Of a stretch of DNA of 64,000 bases, positions 37,754-46,646 are shown piece after piece. The stretch is taken from contig CALVBI010000002.1 of NCBI GenBank assembly GCA_944325735.1, forward strand, positions 1 to 64,000. The letters run 5' to 3'. The first letter of the stretch is position 1. The number at the start of each line of letters is the position of its first letter. Source of the stretch: Candidatus Gastranaerophilales bacterium (GTDB lineage: Bacteria > Cyanobacteriota > Vampirovibrionia > Gastranaerophilales > Gastranaerophilaceae). Position numbers and translations under genes: made by a program. The notes below the pieces were generated by a model. That model was given only the letters and a program-made list of their open reading frames with translations. It was not told where the DNA came from and did no database searches.

Positions 37754-38631
37754 TGCCTGATAATTCAAATTTGGTAAAAAAAATATTTGGGTTTGTAAAT
37801 ATATACAAACCTGTTGGAATGACATCTCATGATGTAGTTGCAAAATTAAGAAAAATTACTGGGATAAAACAAGTCGGTCATACTGGAACTCTAGATCCTT
37901 TTGCAGAAGGGGTGTTACCTGTGTGTATCGGGAAAGCTACTCGTTTAATTGAATTTTTAGCTGATGACAAAGAATATTTAGCAACTGTTCAATTTGGTGT
38001 AGTAACTGATACTTATGATAAAGATGGTAGTGTTATTTTTTCTTCAGATAAAAAAGTTTCTGAAGATGATGTAAAAGAGGTTTTAAAAATTTTTGAGGGT
38101 GAAATTTCTCAAATGCCACCTATTTATTCTGCAATTAAGGTCAATGGTAAAAAGCTATACGAATATGCAAGAAGTGGTAAAGAGGTTGAAATTCAGCCGC
38201 GTCGTGTTGTGATTGAAAATATTGAATTAAAATCTTTTGATAAAGAATTGCAGCAAGCTCAAATTTTAGTAAAATGTTCAAAAGGTACTTATATTCGATC
38301 TATCGCAAATGATTTAGGTGAAAATTTAGGGTGCGGTGCTCATTTAATTAGATTAATCAGAACTCAGGCTGGAAAGTTTAGAGTTGAAAATAGTGTCAAT
38401 CTTGAAGATGTTCAAATTCCAAAAGATTTAATTAATCCAATTGATATGATGGATTATGAAAAGATTCATGTGGGTGATAAAGATATTGAATATATCAGGA
38501 ATGGTAGAGCATTACAAAATAAAAATTTTGAGCATGGCAGTATAATTCTTTTGGTTTATAATGATAATGCAATCTGCGCTGTTGGAGTTGCAGATGAAAA
38601 TGTAATCAAATTGAAGAAAGTGTTTTTATAA
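37753..38631 (+). CDS. truB: tRNA pseudouridine synthase B
   Basis: Makes pseudouridine 55 in the T loop of tRNAs. GFVNIYKPVGMTSHDVVAKL and the catalytic Asp in GHTGTLDPFAEGVLPVCIG are clear, along with KGTYIRSIANDLG. 292 aa with a C-terminal PUA-like segment. One-base overlap with both rbfA upstream and the DUF2993 gene downstream indicates an operon with translational coupling. Confidence 0.97.
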   Translation: MPDNSNLVKKIFGFVNIYKPVGMTSHDVVAKLRKITGIKQVGHTGTLDPFAEGVLPVCIGKATRLIEFLADDKEYLATVQFGVVTDTYDKDGSVIFSSDKKVSEDDVKEVLKIFEGEISQMPPIYSAIKVNGKKLYEYARSGKEVEIQPRRVVIENIELKSFDKELQQAQILVKCSKGTYIRSIANDLGENLGCGAHLIRLIRTQAGKFRVENSVNLEDVQIPKDLINPIDMMDYEKIHVGDKDIEYIRNGRALQNKNFEHGSIILLVYNDNAICAVGVADENVIKLKKVFL

Positions 38632-39491
38632 TGAAAAAGATTATTTTTACTTTAGCGTTGTTATTGTCAGCAAGTCAAATGTCTATGGCAATTGAATGTC
38701 AAAATTCTTGTTGTACTGGGCCATATGATTTAACATCAGGTTTCTCAAGATTTGTTAGTACAGTGACAGGGCAGAATTTTATAGCTGAAAGAGTTGGTGA
38801 AAGTCTTGTAAAAAAAGCGATTAAGAAAAATATAGTAAGCGGTAAAATTAGCGCAAATTTGGATTCTTACAGTACAAGGGATTTGAAAGCTGGTAGATTT
38901 AAGTCTTTAGAAATTACAGGTAAAGATGTTGATATAGAAGGAATTTATATTTCTTATTTTAATGCTAAAACTTTATGTGGTTTTAACTATATTGCACCAA
39001 GTGGTGACAATAATTATATTGTTAAAGAAAATATTCCTATAGCTTTCAATACAGAAATCACAGAAGAAGATTTGAATAAGACTATGAATTCTTCTGATTA
39101 TAAAAGATTAATTGATGATATTAATAGTATTGGTGGTAGCTTTAATATTTTTCAAATAATTTCTACATCTGTAAAATTGAAAAATGGTAAAATGTATTAT
39201 ATCGTAAAATACGCAATGCCTTTTGTCAGAAAGTCAAAAGAAGTTGTGATTAGTTCTGATATAAATGTTGAAAACGGCAAAATTGTTCTTGCTAATACTA
39301 ATTTTGAAAGAAATAATTCTTTAATGGATATTGATAAATTCTCAAGTATCTTAAATTATATCAATCCACTTGATTTTTCTGCGAAAATATTGGAAAATAA
39401 AGATGCAAATATCAATATAAAAAACGTTAAAGTCACAAATCAAAAAATCAATATTGACGGAATAATAACCGTTCTTAAAGATAAGGAATAA
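38631..39491 (+). CDS. Secreted DUF2993/LmeA-like lipid-binding protein
   Basis: Signal peptide at residues 1-20 (KKIIFTLALLLSASQMSMA). The mature protein resembles the DUF2993 (LmeA) family: GKISANLDSYSTRDLKAGRF and SLEITGKDVDIEGIYISY followed by repeated beta strands, typical of BPI/TULIP-like lipid-binding folds. Cys residues cluster at the N-terminus (ECQNSCC). It overlaps truB by one base and is followed within 4 bases by the GerMN gene, suggesting an envelope function transcribed with translation genes. Confidence 0.75.
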   Translation: MKKIIFTLALLLSASQMSMAIECQNSCCTGPYDLTSGFSRFVSTVTGQNFIAERVGESLVKKAIKKNIVSGKISANLDSYSTRDLKAGRFKSLEITGKDVDIEGIYISYFNAKTLCGFNYIAPSGDNNYIVKENIPIAFNTEITEEDLNKTMNSSDYKRLIDDINSIGGSFNIFQIISTSVKLKNGKMYYIVKYAMPFVRKSKEVVISSDINVENGKIVLANTNFERNNSLMDIDKFSSILNYINPLDFSAKILENKDANINIKNVKVTNQKINIDGIITVLKDKE

Positions 39492-39495
39492 TATT

Positions 39496-40107
39496 ATGCG
39501 TAAAAATGAAAGAGTTTTTTTAGGTGTAACTGCAGTAATTATGGTAGCTGTATGTTGTATTTTGGGTTTAAGGATGTTATATCATAGTGATGAAAATGTA
39601 TCAGGACCTTTGACTCCTATCCCTGAAACTAATATTCCAGATGAAAAAACTCAGCCTACAGAAGTTACTAAACCTGTTGAAAAAGTTTATGTGAATGTAT
39701 TTTTTATAGGTCAAAACTCTAATAAAGAAGAAGTTTATAGAGCTGTTAACAGAGAATATGATAAGGATGTAGACGGATCAAAATTGAAGTTTGCGATAAA
39801 TGCTTTGGTATCTGGCCCTACTGCTTATGAAAAATCAAAGGGAGTATATTCAGAAGTTCCTTCAGGAACTAGAATTATAGCAATTAATGAAGCTCCTGAT
39901 AAGGTTATTATTAATCTGAATGCTGCATTTGAAAACGGTGGTGGTACTGACAGTTTGTATAAAAGATTAAATCAATTAATAAAGACGGCAAAAAGGAATA
40001 CAAATAAGCCAGTATATCTATATATTGAAGGTAATCAAGCAGAAGTTATTGGCGGTGAGGGAATTATGATTACTCAACCGTTGAATGAAAATTCTTTGGA
40101 TGGTTAA
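39496..40107 (+). CDS. Membrane-anchored GerMN-domain protein
   Basis: One N-terminal membrane helix (VFLGVTAVIMVAVCCILGL) followed by a Thr/Pro/Glu-rich linker and a GerMN domain: VYVNVFFIG, LKFAINALVSGPTAYEKSKG, SEVPSGTRIIAI and DKVIINLNAAFENGGGTDSL. GerMN domains occur in sporulation and cell-envelope proteins; no sporulation is implied here. The Cys pair in the helix could be a lipid site but no clean lipobox is present. AAGGAATAA precedes the ATG. Confidence 0.85.
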   Translation: MRKNERVFLGVTAVIMVAVCCILGLRMLYHSDENVSGPLTPIPETNIPDEKTQPTEVTKPVEKVYVNVFFIGQNSNKEEVYRAVNREYDKDVDGSKLKFAINALVSGPTAYEKSKGVYSEVPSGTRIIAINEAPDKVIINLNAAFENGGGTDSLYKRLNQLIKTAKRNTNKPVYLYIEGNQAEVIGGEGIMITQPLNENSLDG

Positions 40108-40113
40108 GACATA

Positions 40114-40383
40114 ATGGCAGAAAAAGATTTAGATTATTACCTCAATTTGAATTGGACATTAATTGAAGGAGTTGATAAAGATTTTGATGGAAATCCTTAT
40201 CATTATATTGAAATAAAAGAAATTCCAAGTTTTTTATTTTGCGCAAAAACTGCTGAAAAAGCAAGAGAAAGATACAAACAACAGTTAAAATGGACTTTGC
40301 AGGTTATGTTGGAAAGTGGCGAACATATTTTAGAGCCTGGCGAAGATGATGATGAAATTGATTGGGAAAGCTTGTGTCCATAA
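40114..40383 (+). CDS. Hypothetical acidic protein, 89 aa
   Basis: Six bases after the GerMN gene, so probably the last member of the truB operon. NPYHYIEIKEIPSFLFCAKT and AEKARERYKQQLKWTLQVML give one strand pair plus a long helix, broadly like HicB antitoxin domains, and the end is very acidic (EPGEDDDEIDWE). No HicA toxin lies beside it. The HicB resemblance is weak and function is unknown. Confidence 0.65.
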   Translation: MAEKDLDYYLNLNWTLIEGVDKDFDGNPYHYIEIKEIPSFLFCAKTAEKARERYKQQLKWTLQVMLESGEHILEPGEDDDEIDWESLCP

Positions 40384-40393
40384 ATATTATTTA

Positions 40394-40422
40394 TTGACTT
40401 GGTTAATAATCAGTGGTAATCT
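40394..40422 (+). promoter_or_regulatory. Promoter of prepilin gene 40455
   Basis: TTGACT at 40394-40399, 17-nt spacer and TAATCT at 40417-40422, then GGAG 7-8 bases before the ATG. Confidence 0.55.
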
Positions 40423-40454
40423 TTGAAGTAGTAGATTAATTATGGAGTTAAATA

Positions 40455-41180
40455 ATGAAAAGAGCTTTTACTTTATCGGAAGTTTTGGTAACGATTGGTG
40501 TACTTGGTGTAGTTGCAGCTCTGACTATGCCTACATTAATAAGTAAACAAAGAAATAAAACTTTAGAAGCTCAATTTCAGAAAGCTCATTCTTTGGTTTC
40601 ACAAGTAATAACTCAAATGAGTAATGAAAATATAGATATAGCTAAAATCTATTGCTATAATTTTAGAGATAGAGATGAAAATTTATTTATTAAAGATTTT
40701 TCAAAATATGTTAAAGTTGTAAAAAGTGAATATACCAGCACTGCAAATTTAACTAAATTAGGTTATAAAAATCCTGTATTTTACCAATCTGCCCCAGGGA
40801 ATGTTGAGTTTAATGCAGATTCTCATGATAATGGTGCAATTATCTTAAGTAACGGTATGATGGTTGCTTCAAGTGGTTGTTGGTGGTCTGCTGGTGGTGT
40901 TGGGTTGGATTTTGTAGTTGATACAAATGGTACAAAAGGTCCAAATAAATTTGGTTATGATCTTTTTTATTTTCAATTAGATAAAAATAATAAATTACAC
41001 CCTGATGCCGGAGATTATTTATTTGCGACAACAGATGCTCAAAAGTTAGCTTGTTGTAATTTTGAAAAGGCTAATACTTGTTCTGTACCGCAAGATACAG
41101 GTGTTTCTTGCGCGCAATTCGCATTAACTAATACTTGGCCTCATGATGAATCAAAAAGATATTGGGATATGCTACATTAG
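40455..41180 (+). CDS. Prepilin-like protein without homopolymer tract
   Basis: Class III signal with a conventional short leader: MKRA then FTLSEVLVTIGVLG, with Glu5 kept. The rest follows the family: AALTMPTLISKQRNKTLEAQ near residue 25, then a variable region and the VDTNGTKGPNKFGYDLFYFQ block seen in other members, which resembles a calcium- or structure-stabilising loop. 241 aa. GGAG lies before the ATG and no G or C run is present. It is a useful control for the switched genes. It overlaps the GntR-type regulator by 4 bases at its 3' end. Confidence 0.88.
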   Translation: MKRAFTLSEVLVTIGVLGVVAALTMPTLISKQRNKTLEAQFQKAHSLVSQVITQMSNENIDIAKIYCYNFRDRDENLFIKDFSKYVKVVKSEYTSTANLTKLGYKNPVFYQSAPGNVEFNADSHDNGAIILSNGMMVASSGCWWSAGGVGLDFVVDTNGTKGPNKFGYDLFYFQLDKNNKLHPDAGDYLFATTDAQKLACCNFEKANTCSVPQDTGVSCAQFALTNTWPHDESKRYWDMLH

Positions 41181-42322
41181 TTTTTATAAACTTCTGCATA
41201 TTTAGGATTAACAGCAAGCCATTTGAATGTTTGTTCATCAGTTTCAGGAATATCAATTACGAAGGTTCCGCCGTAACGACCGCGTGAAAATGCAAGATAA
41301 CCTTCTTTGGCTAAGTTATGGAAAGCTTTTCTTATTGTATTAGGACTTAGGTCAAGTTGCTGTGATAATTCAATGATAGAAGGGAGTTTTTGACCTATTT
41401 CATAATTTTCTGCAATCATTTTTTTTATATGATTTTGAGTTTTTTCGTAGTAATAAAATGCAGTTTCTGCAGCTGGTGCAAATATTGATGTTTCTTTTTT
41501 CATTGGAATATTTTTATCATTTGGCATTTTTATTACTGTAGTTCCGTAACGTCCTCTTCTAGCTAAGAGAATTCCATTGTTGATTAAACTTTTTAAGGCA
41601 TCGTGAATTGTTTTTATGCTCACTGATAATGTTTTAGATAGTTCAGAATGGGCTGGAATTTTATCTCCGACTTTTAAATTGTTTATAATGTAATTTTTTA
41701 AATCATCTTCTACTTTTTTTACAAGTGTATTATTTTCATCAACAGAATTTTGAACTGTGAAGTCTAAAGATTTGATTATCCAACCTGTTTCATTAGATTT
41801 TTTGAATTTGTGTTCAAGAACATTTATTGTGCCAAGATATTCAAGAGCAAGTCTTGTTGTATTAGAAGAACAACCTATTTGTGATGAGATTTGTCTTGAA
41901 GATGGTAAAAATTGTCCTATTGAATATTTTTTTTCTATAATATAATTTTTTATAGCATTAATTGCAAGTTCTCTTTTAGATGTGAGTTTTCTAATACAGC
42001 TATCTGCATTATTTCTGTCTCGAATTATTGTTCCAATACATTGTTTTGATTCGACATATCCCATATCTTCAATGTATCTTAATGAATTTTGAATGGTTCC
42101 GATACTTACACCTAACATATATGCAAGTTCAGGTTTTGAAGGCAATAGTGTATTTGGTTTTACAGATTTGTCATTTTCAATCCAATGCATAAGCCATTTT
42201 GCAATTGCAATAGCTTTTGATTCTTCTATATTCTTCAAGTCAGGTAAGGCAAAATTTATTTCATTAATTTTGATTTGTTTTAATTTTGATTTTTGTGGAA
42301 GAATATATTTGATGTTTTGCAT
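41177..42322 (-). CDS. Regulator with four tandem GntR-type winged helices
   Basis: 381-aa protein made almost wholly of four repeated GntR-like winged helices: residues about 40-105 (LPSKPELAYMLGVSIGTIQN), 120-180 (LPSSRQISSQIGCSSNTTRL), 205-270 (IPAHSELSKTLSVSIKTIHD) and 290-365 (LPSIIELSQQLDLSPNTIRK). The last two end in the wing RRGRYGTTVI and SRGRYGGTFVI. No ligand-binding or aminotransferase domain is present. The ATG at 42322 is chosen; a GTG lies two codons upstream. It is divergent from the switched pilin gene at 42459 and overlaps pilin 40455, so it may regulate either. Confidence 0.82.
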   Translation of the reverse strand: MQNIKYILPQKSKLKQIKINEINFALPDLKNIEESKAIAIAKWLMHWIENDKSVKPNTLLPSKPELAYMLGVSIGTIQNSLRYIEDMGYVESKQCIGTIIRDRNNADSCIRKLTSKRELAINAIKNYIIEKKYSIGQFLPSSRQISSQIGCSSNTTRLALEYLGTINVLEHKFKKSNETGWIIKSLDFTVQNSVDENNTLVKKVEDDLKNYIINNLKVGDKIPAHSELSKTLSVSIKTIHDALKSLINNGILLARRGRYGTTVIKMPNDKNIPMKKETSIFAPAAETAFYYYEKTQNHIKKMIAENYEIGQKLPSIIELSQQLDLSPNTIRKAFHNLAKEGYLAFSRGRYGGTFVIDIPETDEQTFKWLAVNPKYAEVYKN

Positions 42323-42411
42323 ACACACATTACCTCATTGCTAATAGTACACTATTTGTAAAAAAACATCAAATATTTTTTTGCTGTTTTATTAAGAGAA
42401 ATTTACATATA

Positions 42412-42440
42412 TTGATAATCTAAATCTGATATGATATTAT
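42412..42440 (+). promoter_or_regulatory. Promoter of prepilin gene 42459
   Basis: TTGATA at 42412-42417, 17-nt spacer, TATTAT at 42435-42440, followed by AGGAGG just before the leader ATG. Confidence 0.65.
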
Positions 42441-42458
42441 AAAAATAGGAGGTATAAA

Positions 42459-43330
42459 ATGATGAGGATATTAACAGCGCTGAACATCGGGGGGGGGGCA
42501 ATTTAGAGCTTATACCACAAGATTTTAGAGGTTGTAAAAAAAATACAATATGTTATAAAAGTGATTATCACTATAAAAATAAAAAAGGATTTACACTTGC
42601 AGAGGTTTTAATAACTTTAGGGGTAATTGGTATAGTAGCAGCAATGACTTTACCTACATTAATTGCAAAGCATCAAGAAAAAGAGTGGGTTACAGGTTTT
42701 TTAAGAGTATATTCTTTGTTGAATAATGCTTATCGTATGGCACAACAAGAAAATGGTACATTTGAGGATTGGGCAGGTATTACAATTGATTCTACTGGTA
42801 GCAAACCTAATAGAAATACAGTTTCAAATGGAGTATTTGTCTATAATACAATGATAAAACCTTATTTAAAAGTTAATCAGGCTTTTGTGGATGGTGATAA
42901 GATTTCTGGAGATAATGAATGTATGGCTGATAAGGTTTATACTTTAAATAAAGAGACATTTGATGCAAATAATTTATCTCGAAAAATTCCAGCTGTTAGT
43001 TTACCATCTGGGGAGTGTATTTTATTTGGGACTCAATATGCTGATTTTATAGTTGATGTAAATGGAACAAAGGGACCGAATATTTTGGGAAAGGATTTAT
43101 TTTTATTTTCTTTTGATGTGATAAGACCTGAAGCAATAAGACCCGGATATATTCACCGCGGTTGGACGGATCAAGCTAAATATTGTGATCCGACATCTTC
43201 TAATGGTTGGATTGCTGGTATGTCTTGTGGAAATTGGGTGTTAAGGTATCGGAATGTGGATTATTTACATTTATCAGTAGATGAAGTAAAAAAAATGTGG
43301 AATAGTAATCCATATGGTAGTGATTGGTAA
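42459..43330 (+). CDS. Prepilin-like protein, frame broken at G10 tract (phase-variable candidate)
   Basis: Leader ATG ATG at 42459/42462 behind AGGAGG, ten codons, then G10 at 42489-42498. As written the leader stops at TAG 42504. The pilin body carries GFTLAEVLITLGVIGIVAAMT and a VDVNGTKGPNILGKDLFLFS block in the other frame. Eleven Gs give a 290-aa prepilin with a 44-residue leader. The ATG present just before the body in the tandem copies is replaced here by TAT, and the next ATG (42644) lies inside the membrane helix past Glu5, so a working protein depends on the tract. Confidence 0.82.
42489..42498 (+). repeat. G10 homopolymer, frame switch
   Basis: Ten Gs 30 bases after the leader ATG: GGG GGG GGG GCA ATT TAG. 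One more G reads GGC AAT TTA GAG CTT into the pilin. Confidence 0.9.
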
Positions 43331-43332
43331 AT

Positions 43333-43361
43333 AAAAAAGACCGTTTTAAACGGTCTTTTTT
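43333..43361. terminator. Bidirectional terminator
   Basis: AAAAAAGACCGTTT / AAACGGTCTTTTTT palindrome between the convergent prepilin and ribbon-helix-helix genes. Confidence 0.88.
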
Positions 43362-43548
43362 ATTCAAGTAACGATTCTAAAAGTTCTGCATTTCTTGCAG
43401 ATGTTGTTGATTCTCGAACTTTTTGTTTGTAAATGTAAGTTCGTAAAGCTTCTCTAATCAATTCACTGCGTGAACGATTTTCTCCGTCTGCTACTTGATC
43501 GATTTTTTGCAAAAATTCTTCAGGCATAGAAATTAATACTCGAGCCAT
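43360..43548 (-). CDS. Ribbon-helix-helix (CopG-type) DNA-binding protein, 62 aa
   Basis: RVLISMPEEFLQKIDQVADG forms the strand and first helix, and ENRSRSELIREALRTYIYK the second helix, the standard RHH dimer that binds DNA as a tetramer. The C-terminal segment is polar and helical. No toxin gene adjoins, so an antitoxin role is not supported; a solitary CopG/NikR-like regulator is more likely. It has GGAG before the ATG (GAAAAAGGAG at the minus-strand upstream). Confidence 0.85.
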   Translation of the reverse strand: MARVLISMPEEFLQKIDQVADGENRSRSELIREALRTYIYKQKVRESTTSARNAELLESLLE

Positions 43549-43791
43549 ATATTCTCCTTTTTCTTCATGTGGATATTTTCTCTATATTTTTATAAAAACA
43601 ATTTTGTATAAAAAAGTGCTATTTTTTATGTAAAAAATATATATCTTTTTTGAAAGTGTTGATATTATTGGATTTTAGAAACATATTAGAATTAACAAAA
43701 CTTAATATTTATTGTTTTTATATTTAATAAATTGACTTTACATTATTGAGATTTTGCGCTAGTATAAGGAAAAAAGAGGTATCCTAGGGAC

Positions 43792-44502
43792 ATGAAATAT
43801 AAACGAATATTATTAAAAATAAGTGGAGAGGCATTACTTGGAGATCAACAATTCGGTATTGATCAAAAGCCTGTCAAAAAAATTGCAGAAGAAATTCAAA
43901 AAGCTAGAGAATTAGGTGCAGAAATTGCAGTAGTTGTTGGTGGCGGTAATATTTTCAGAGGAATGAAAAATAGTGCAAAATTAGGAATGGATCAAGCATC
44001 TGGAGATTATGTAGGAATGCTTGCTACTGTAATGAACGCTATAGCATTGCAAAGTGCATTAAATCAAATGAAAATTCCTTGCAGAGTTCAAAGTGCTATT
44101 GCAATGAATCAAATTGCAGAACCTTATATAAGACATAGAGCAATCAGACACTTAGAAAAAGGTAGAGTTGTAATATTTGCAGCTGGTACTGGTAATCCGT
44201 TCTTTACAACAGATACAGCTGCAGCATTAAGAGCATCAGAAATTAATGCAGAAGCAATGTTAATGGCTAAAAATGGTGTTGATGGGGTATATACAGATGA
44301 TCCTAAGACTAATCCAAATGCAAAAAAATTAGAAAAAATTACATATGATGATATTATTATTAATGGTTTGAAAGTAATGGATACATCTGCTTGTGCATTA
44401 TGTAAGCAAAACAATATTCCTATTGTAGTATTTGATTTTGATGCTGAAAATGGAATTGTAGATATATTAAATAATAAAGAAATCGGAACATATATTAGTT
44501 AA
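43792..44502 (+). CDS. pyrH: Uridylate kinase
   Basis: Amino acid kinase family enzyme converting UMP to UDP. KRILLKISGEALLGDQQFG is the N-terminal signature, with VVVGGGNIFRG, then GTGNPFFTTDTAAALRASEI and KNGVDGVYTDDPKTNPNAKK. 236 aa. First gene of the pyrH-frr-cdsA-rnc-rpe run, with GAGGTATCC upstream as a weak ribosome site. The rpsB-tsf pair that often precedes pyrH is absent here. Confidence 0.98.
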   Translation: MKYKRILLKISGEALLGDQQFGIDQKPVKKIAEEIQKARELGAEIAVVVGGGNIFRGMKNSAKLGMDQASGDYVGMLATVMNAIALQSALNQMKIPCRVQSAIAMNQIAEPYIRHRAIRHLEKGRVVIFAAGTGNPFFTTDTAAALRASEINAEAMLMAKNGVDGVYTDDPKTNPNAKKLEKITYDDIIINGLKVMDTSACALCKQNNIPIVVFDFDAENGIVDILNNKEIGTYIS

Positions 44503-44527
44503 ATAGTTATAAAGAAAGGGTAGAAAA

Positions 44528-45088
44528 ATGTCTTTAGATGAGCTGTTTTTGTTCGGTGAAGAAAAAATGGAAAAAGCAATTACTCAATTGCACAGAGAAT
44601 TTGGCTCTATTCGTTCAGGAAGAGCTAATCCAATGATTTTGGATAAAGTTCTTGTAGAATATTATGGGGCTCCTACTCCATTAAGACAAATGTCACAAGT
44701 TACAGTACAAGATGGTACAACTCTTGTAATTACTCCTTATGACAAAACAACTTTAAAAGAAATTGAAAAAGCTATTATCAAAGCTGAAATCGGGATTACT
44801 CCAAACAGTGATGGTATTTGTATCAGATTACCTTTCCCTCCTTTAACAGAAGAAAGAAGAAAAGAGATTGTTAAAGATGTGAAAAAAATCGGTGAAGATG
44901 CAAAAGTTGCAGTAAGAAATATTCGTCGTGATATGACTGATGACTTGAAAAAACTTGAAAAAAGTGAAAATCTTCCTGAAGATATAGTAAAAGATAATCA
45001 AGATAAAATTCAAAAATTAACAGACAAATACACTGGTATTATTGATAAAGCAGTTGCAGAAAAAGAAAAAGAGGTTATGACAGTATAA
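44528..45088 (+). CDS. frr: Ribosome recycling factor
   Basis: Works with EF-G to split terminated ribosomes. FGSIRSGRANPMILDKVLVE and YGAPTPLRQMSQVTV, then RLPFPPLTEERRKEIVKDVK and VRNIRRDMTDDLKKLEK are diagnostic. 186 aa. AAAGGG precedes the ATG. The stop is followed at once by the cdsA start (TAATGG), showing coupling. Confidence 0.98.
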   Translation: MSLDELFLFGEEKMEKAITQLHREFGSIRSGRANPMILDKVLVEYYGAPTPLRQMSQVTVQDGTTLVITPYDKTTLKEIEKAIIKAEIGITPNSDGICIRLPFPPLTEERRKEIVKDVKKIGEDAKVAVRNIRRDMTDDLKKLEKSENLPEDIVKDNQDKIQKLTDKYTGIIDKAVAEKEKEVMTV

Positions 45089-45963
45089 TGGAACAAACAA
45101 AAGGCTTGAATAAAAACGCTACAAGAATGCTGACAGGCTTTATAATGGGCACTATCACTATGGGGTGTATTATGCTCGGTGGTATTCCGTTATTACTGTT
45201 TTTAGCTATAGTAATATTTTTTGCATCAAAAGAGTATGTGAAAATTCTTGAGCACAAAGGTTTTTATCCAAGCCTTAAAATTATGCTGCTTGCTGAAGCT
45301 TTGCTTGCAATAATTACATTTTTTGACCGTTCGGAATATGTTGCATTAGCTCTTACTTTGTGTACATTTGCAGCATTTATGTGGGTATTATTTAGAGGAA
45401 GACAACCTTACATTGCAAATGTTTCAACAACAATTTTAGGTTTTGTGTATTGTGGGTATTTCCCTTTGCATTTACAACTTTTAAGAGATATTCATTCTGC
45501 AACATACAATGACGGTTTAGGTTTTGTTGTAATGATGTTTACATCAATATTACTCACTGATGTGGGTTGTTATTATGCCGGTACTAAATTCGGAAAACAT
45601 AAATTGGCTCCAGTAATTAGTCCTAATAAAACTATTGAAGGTTCTATCGGAGGTGCAATTTCTGCAGTAATTGGAGCATTAATTGTTGGTGCATTTATCA
45701 GTATATGTTTTGTAGAAGTTAAATGGTATATCTCATTCTTTGTAGGTCTAATTTGTACAGTGTTTGCTCAAATTGGAGATTTGTGTGAATCACTTATAAA
45801 ACGTGATGCAGGGGTAAAAGATTCAGGAAATTCATTACCTGGACATGGTGGATTTTTAGACAGAGCTGACAGTTTTGTATTTACAATCCCTGTAATGTAT
45901 TATTTCTGCAAATATTTTGTATTTTCAAATGATATTATAAATTATATTAAAGGTTTGTTTTAA
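45088..45963 (+). CDS. cdsA: Phosphatidate cytidylyltransferase
   Basis: Membrane enzyme making CDP-diacylglycerol from phosphatidate and CTP, the branch point of phospholipid synthesis. About eight membrane segments; the signature SPNKTIEGSIGGAISAVIGA and GDLCESLIKRDAGVKDSGN followed by LPGHGGFLDRADS holds the catalytic aspartates. 291 aa. One-base overlaps on both sides place it in the frr-rnc operon. Confidence 0.97.
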   Translation: MEQTKGLNKNATRMLTGFIMGTITMGCIMLGGIPLLLFLAIVIFFASKEYVKILEHKGFYPSLKIMLLAEALLAIITFFDRSEYVALALTLCTFAAFMWVLFRGRQPYIANVSTTILGFVYCGYFPLHLQLLRDIHSATYNDGLGFVVMMFTSILLTDVGCYYAGTKFGKHKLAPVISPNKTIEGSIGGAISAVIGALIVGAFISICFVEVKWYISFFVGLICTVFAQIGDLCESLIKRDAGVKDSGNSLPGHGGFLDRADSFVFTIPVMYYFCKYFVFSNDIINYIKGLF

Positions 45964-46646
45964 TGGATAAATTAGTAGAAATTTACGGAATAAAAATCGA
46001 TAATCCCGTTTTTTTCAAAAGAGCTTTAACTCATCCATCATATACTAAAGAAAAAGAAATATCTTATGTTGAAAACTATGAAAGATTGGAATTTTTAGGA
46101 GATGCTGTTTTAAAGCTTATTACTTCTCAAATTTTGTATGAGCGATATCCTGATTATACAGAAGGTAATTTATCCAAAATCCGTTCAATTGTTGTATCGG
46201 ATAGTACATTATCAAAAATTGCTCATGATATTGGATTGTGTGAATTAATTATCATGGCAAAGCATGAGGCAAAACAGGGGCTTGCTAATTTGGAGTCTGT
46301 TTGTGCCTGTGCTTTTGAAGCTGTTTTGGGTGCTTATTATCTTGATAATAAATTAAAAAAATTAATTCCATTTTTGAAAAAAGTTTTGATGCCATATATT
46401 GAAGAAGTTGATGCAAATTTTGAGAAATACAATGCAAAAGCAATTTTACAAGAGTATACACAATCAATTGATAAGCAGACTCCTTTGTATAATATAGTGA
46501 GCCAAACAGGTCCTGACCATAATAAAACTTTTGAAGTTGAAGTATCTTATCAAGGTAAGGTTATTGCAAAAGGTATAGGTAAAACTAAAAAAGAGGCAGA
46601 ACAGCATGCAGCTTATGAGGCCTGTAAAATATTAGGAGCAATATAA
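45963..46646 (+). CDS. rnc: Ribonuclease III
   Basis: Cleaves double-stranded RNA, including rRNA precursors. The nuclease signature is NYERLEFLGDAVLKL near residue 37, with the second acidic site in CACAFEAVLGAYYLD. The C-terminal dsRNA-binding domain spans AKAILQEYTQSIDKQTPLYN to GKTKKEAEQHAAYEACKIL. 227 aa. Overlaps cdsA and rpe by one base. Confidence 0.98.
   Translation: MDKLVEIYGIKIDNPVFFKRALTHPSYTKEKEISYVENYERLEFLGDAVLKLITSQILYERYPDYTEGNLSKIRSIVVSDSTLSKIAHDIGLCELIIMAKHEAKQGLANLESVCACAFEAVLGAYYLDNKLKKLIPFLKKVLMPYIEEVDANFEKYNAKAILQEYTQSIDKQTPLYNIVSQTGPDHNKTFEVEVSYQGKVIAKGIGKTKKEAEQHAAYEACKILGAI

Noticed and set aside
40114-40383. HicAB toxin-antitoxin module
   Set aside because: Only a weak HicB-like pattern is present and no HicA-like gene adjoins.
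43360-43548. Toxin-antitoxin pair with the CopG-type protein
   Set aside because: The neighbouring genes are a pilin and pyrH; no toxin candidate is seen.
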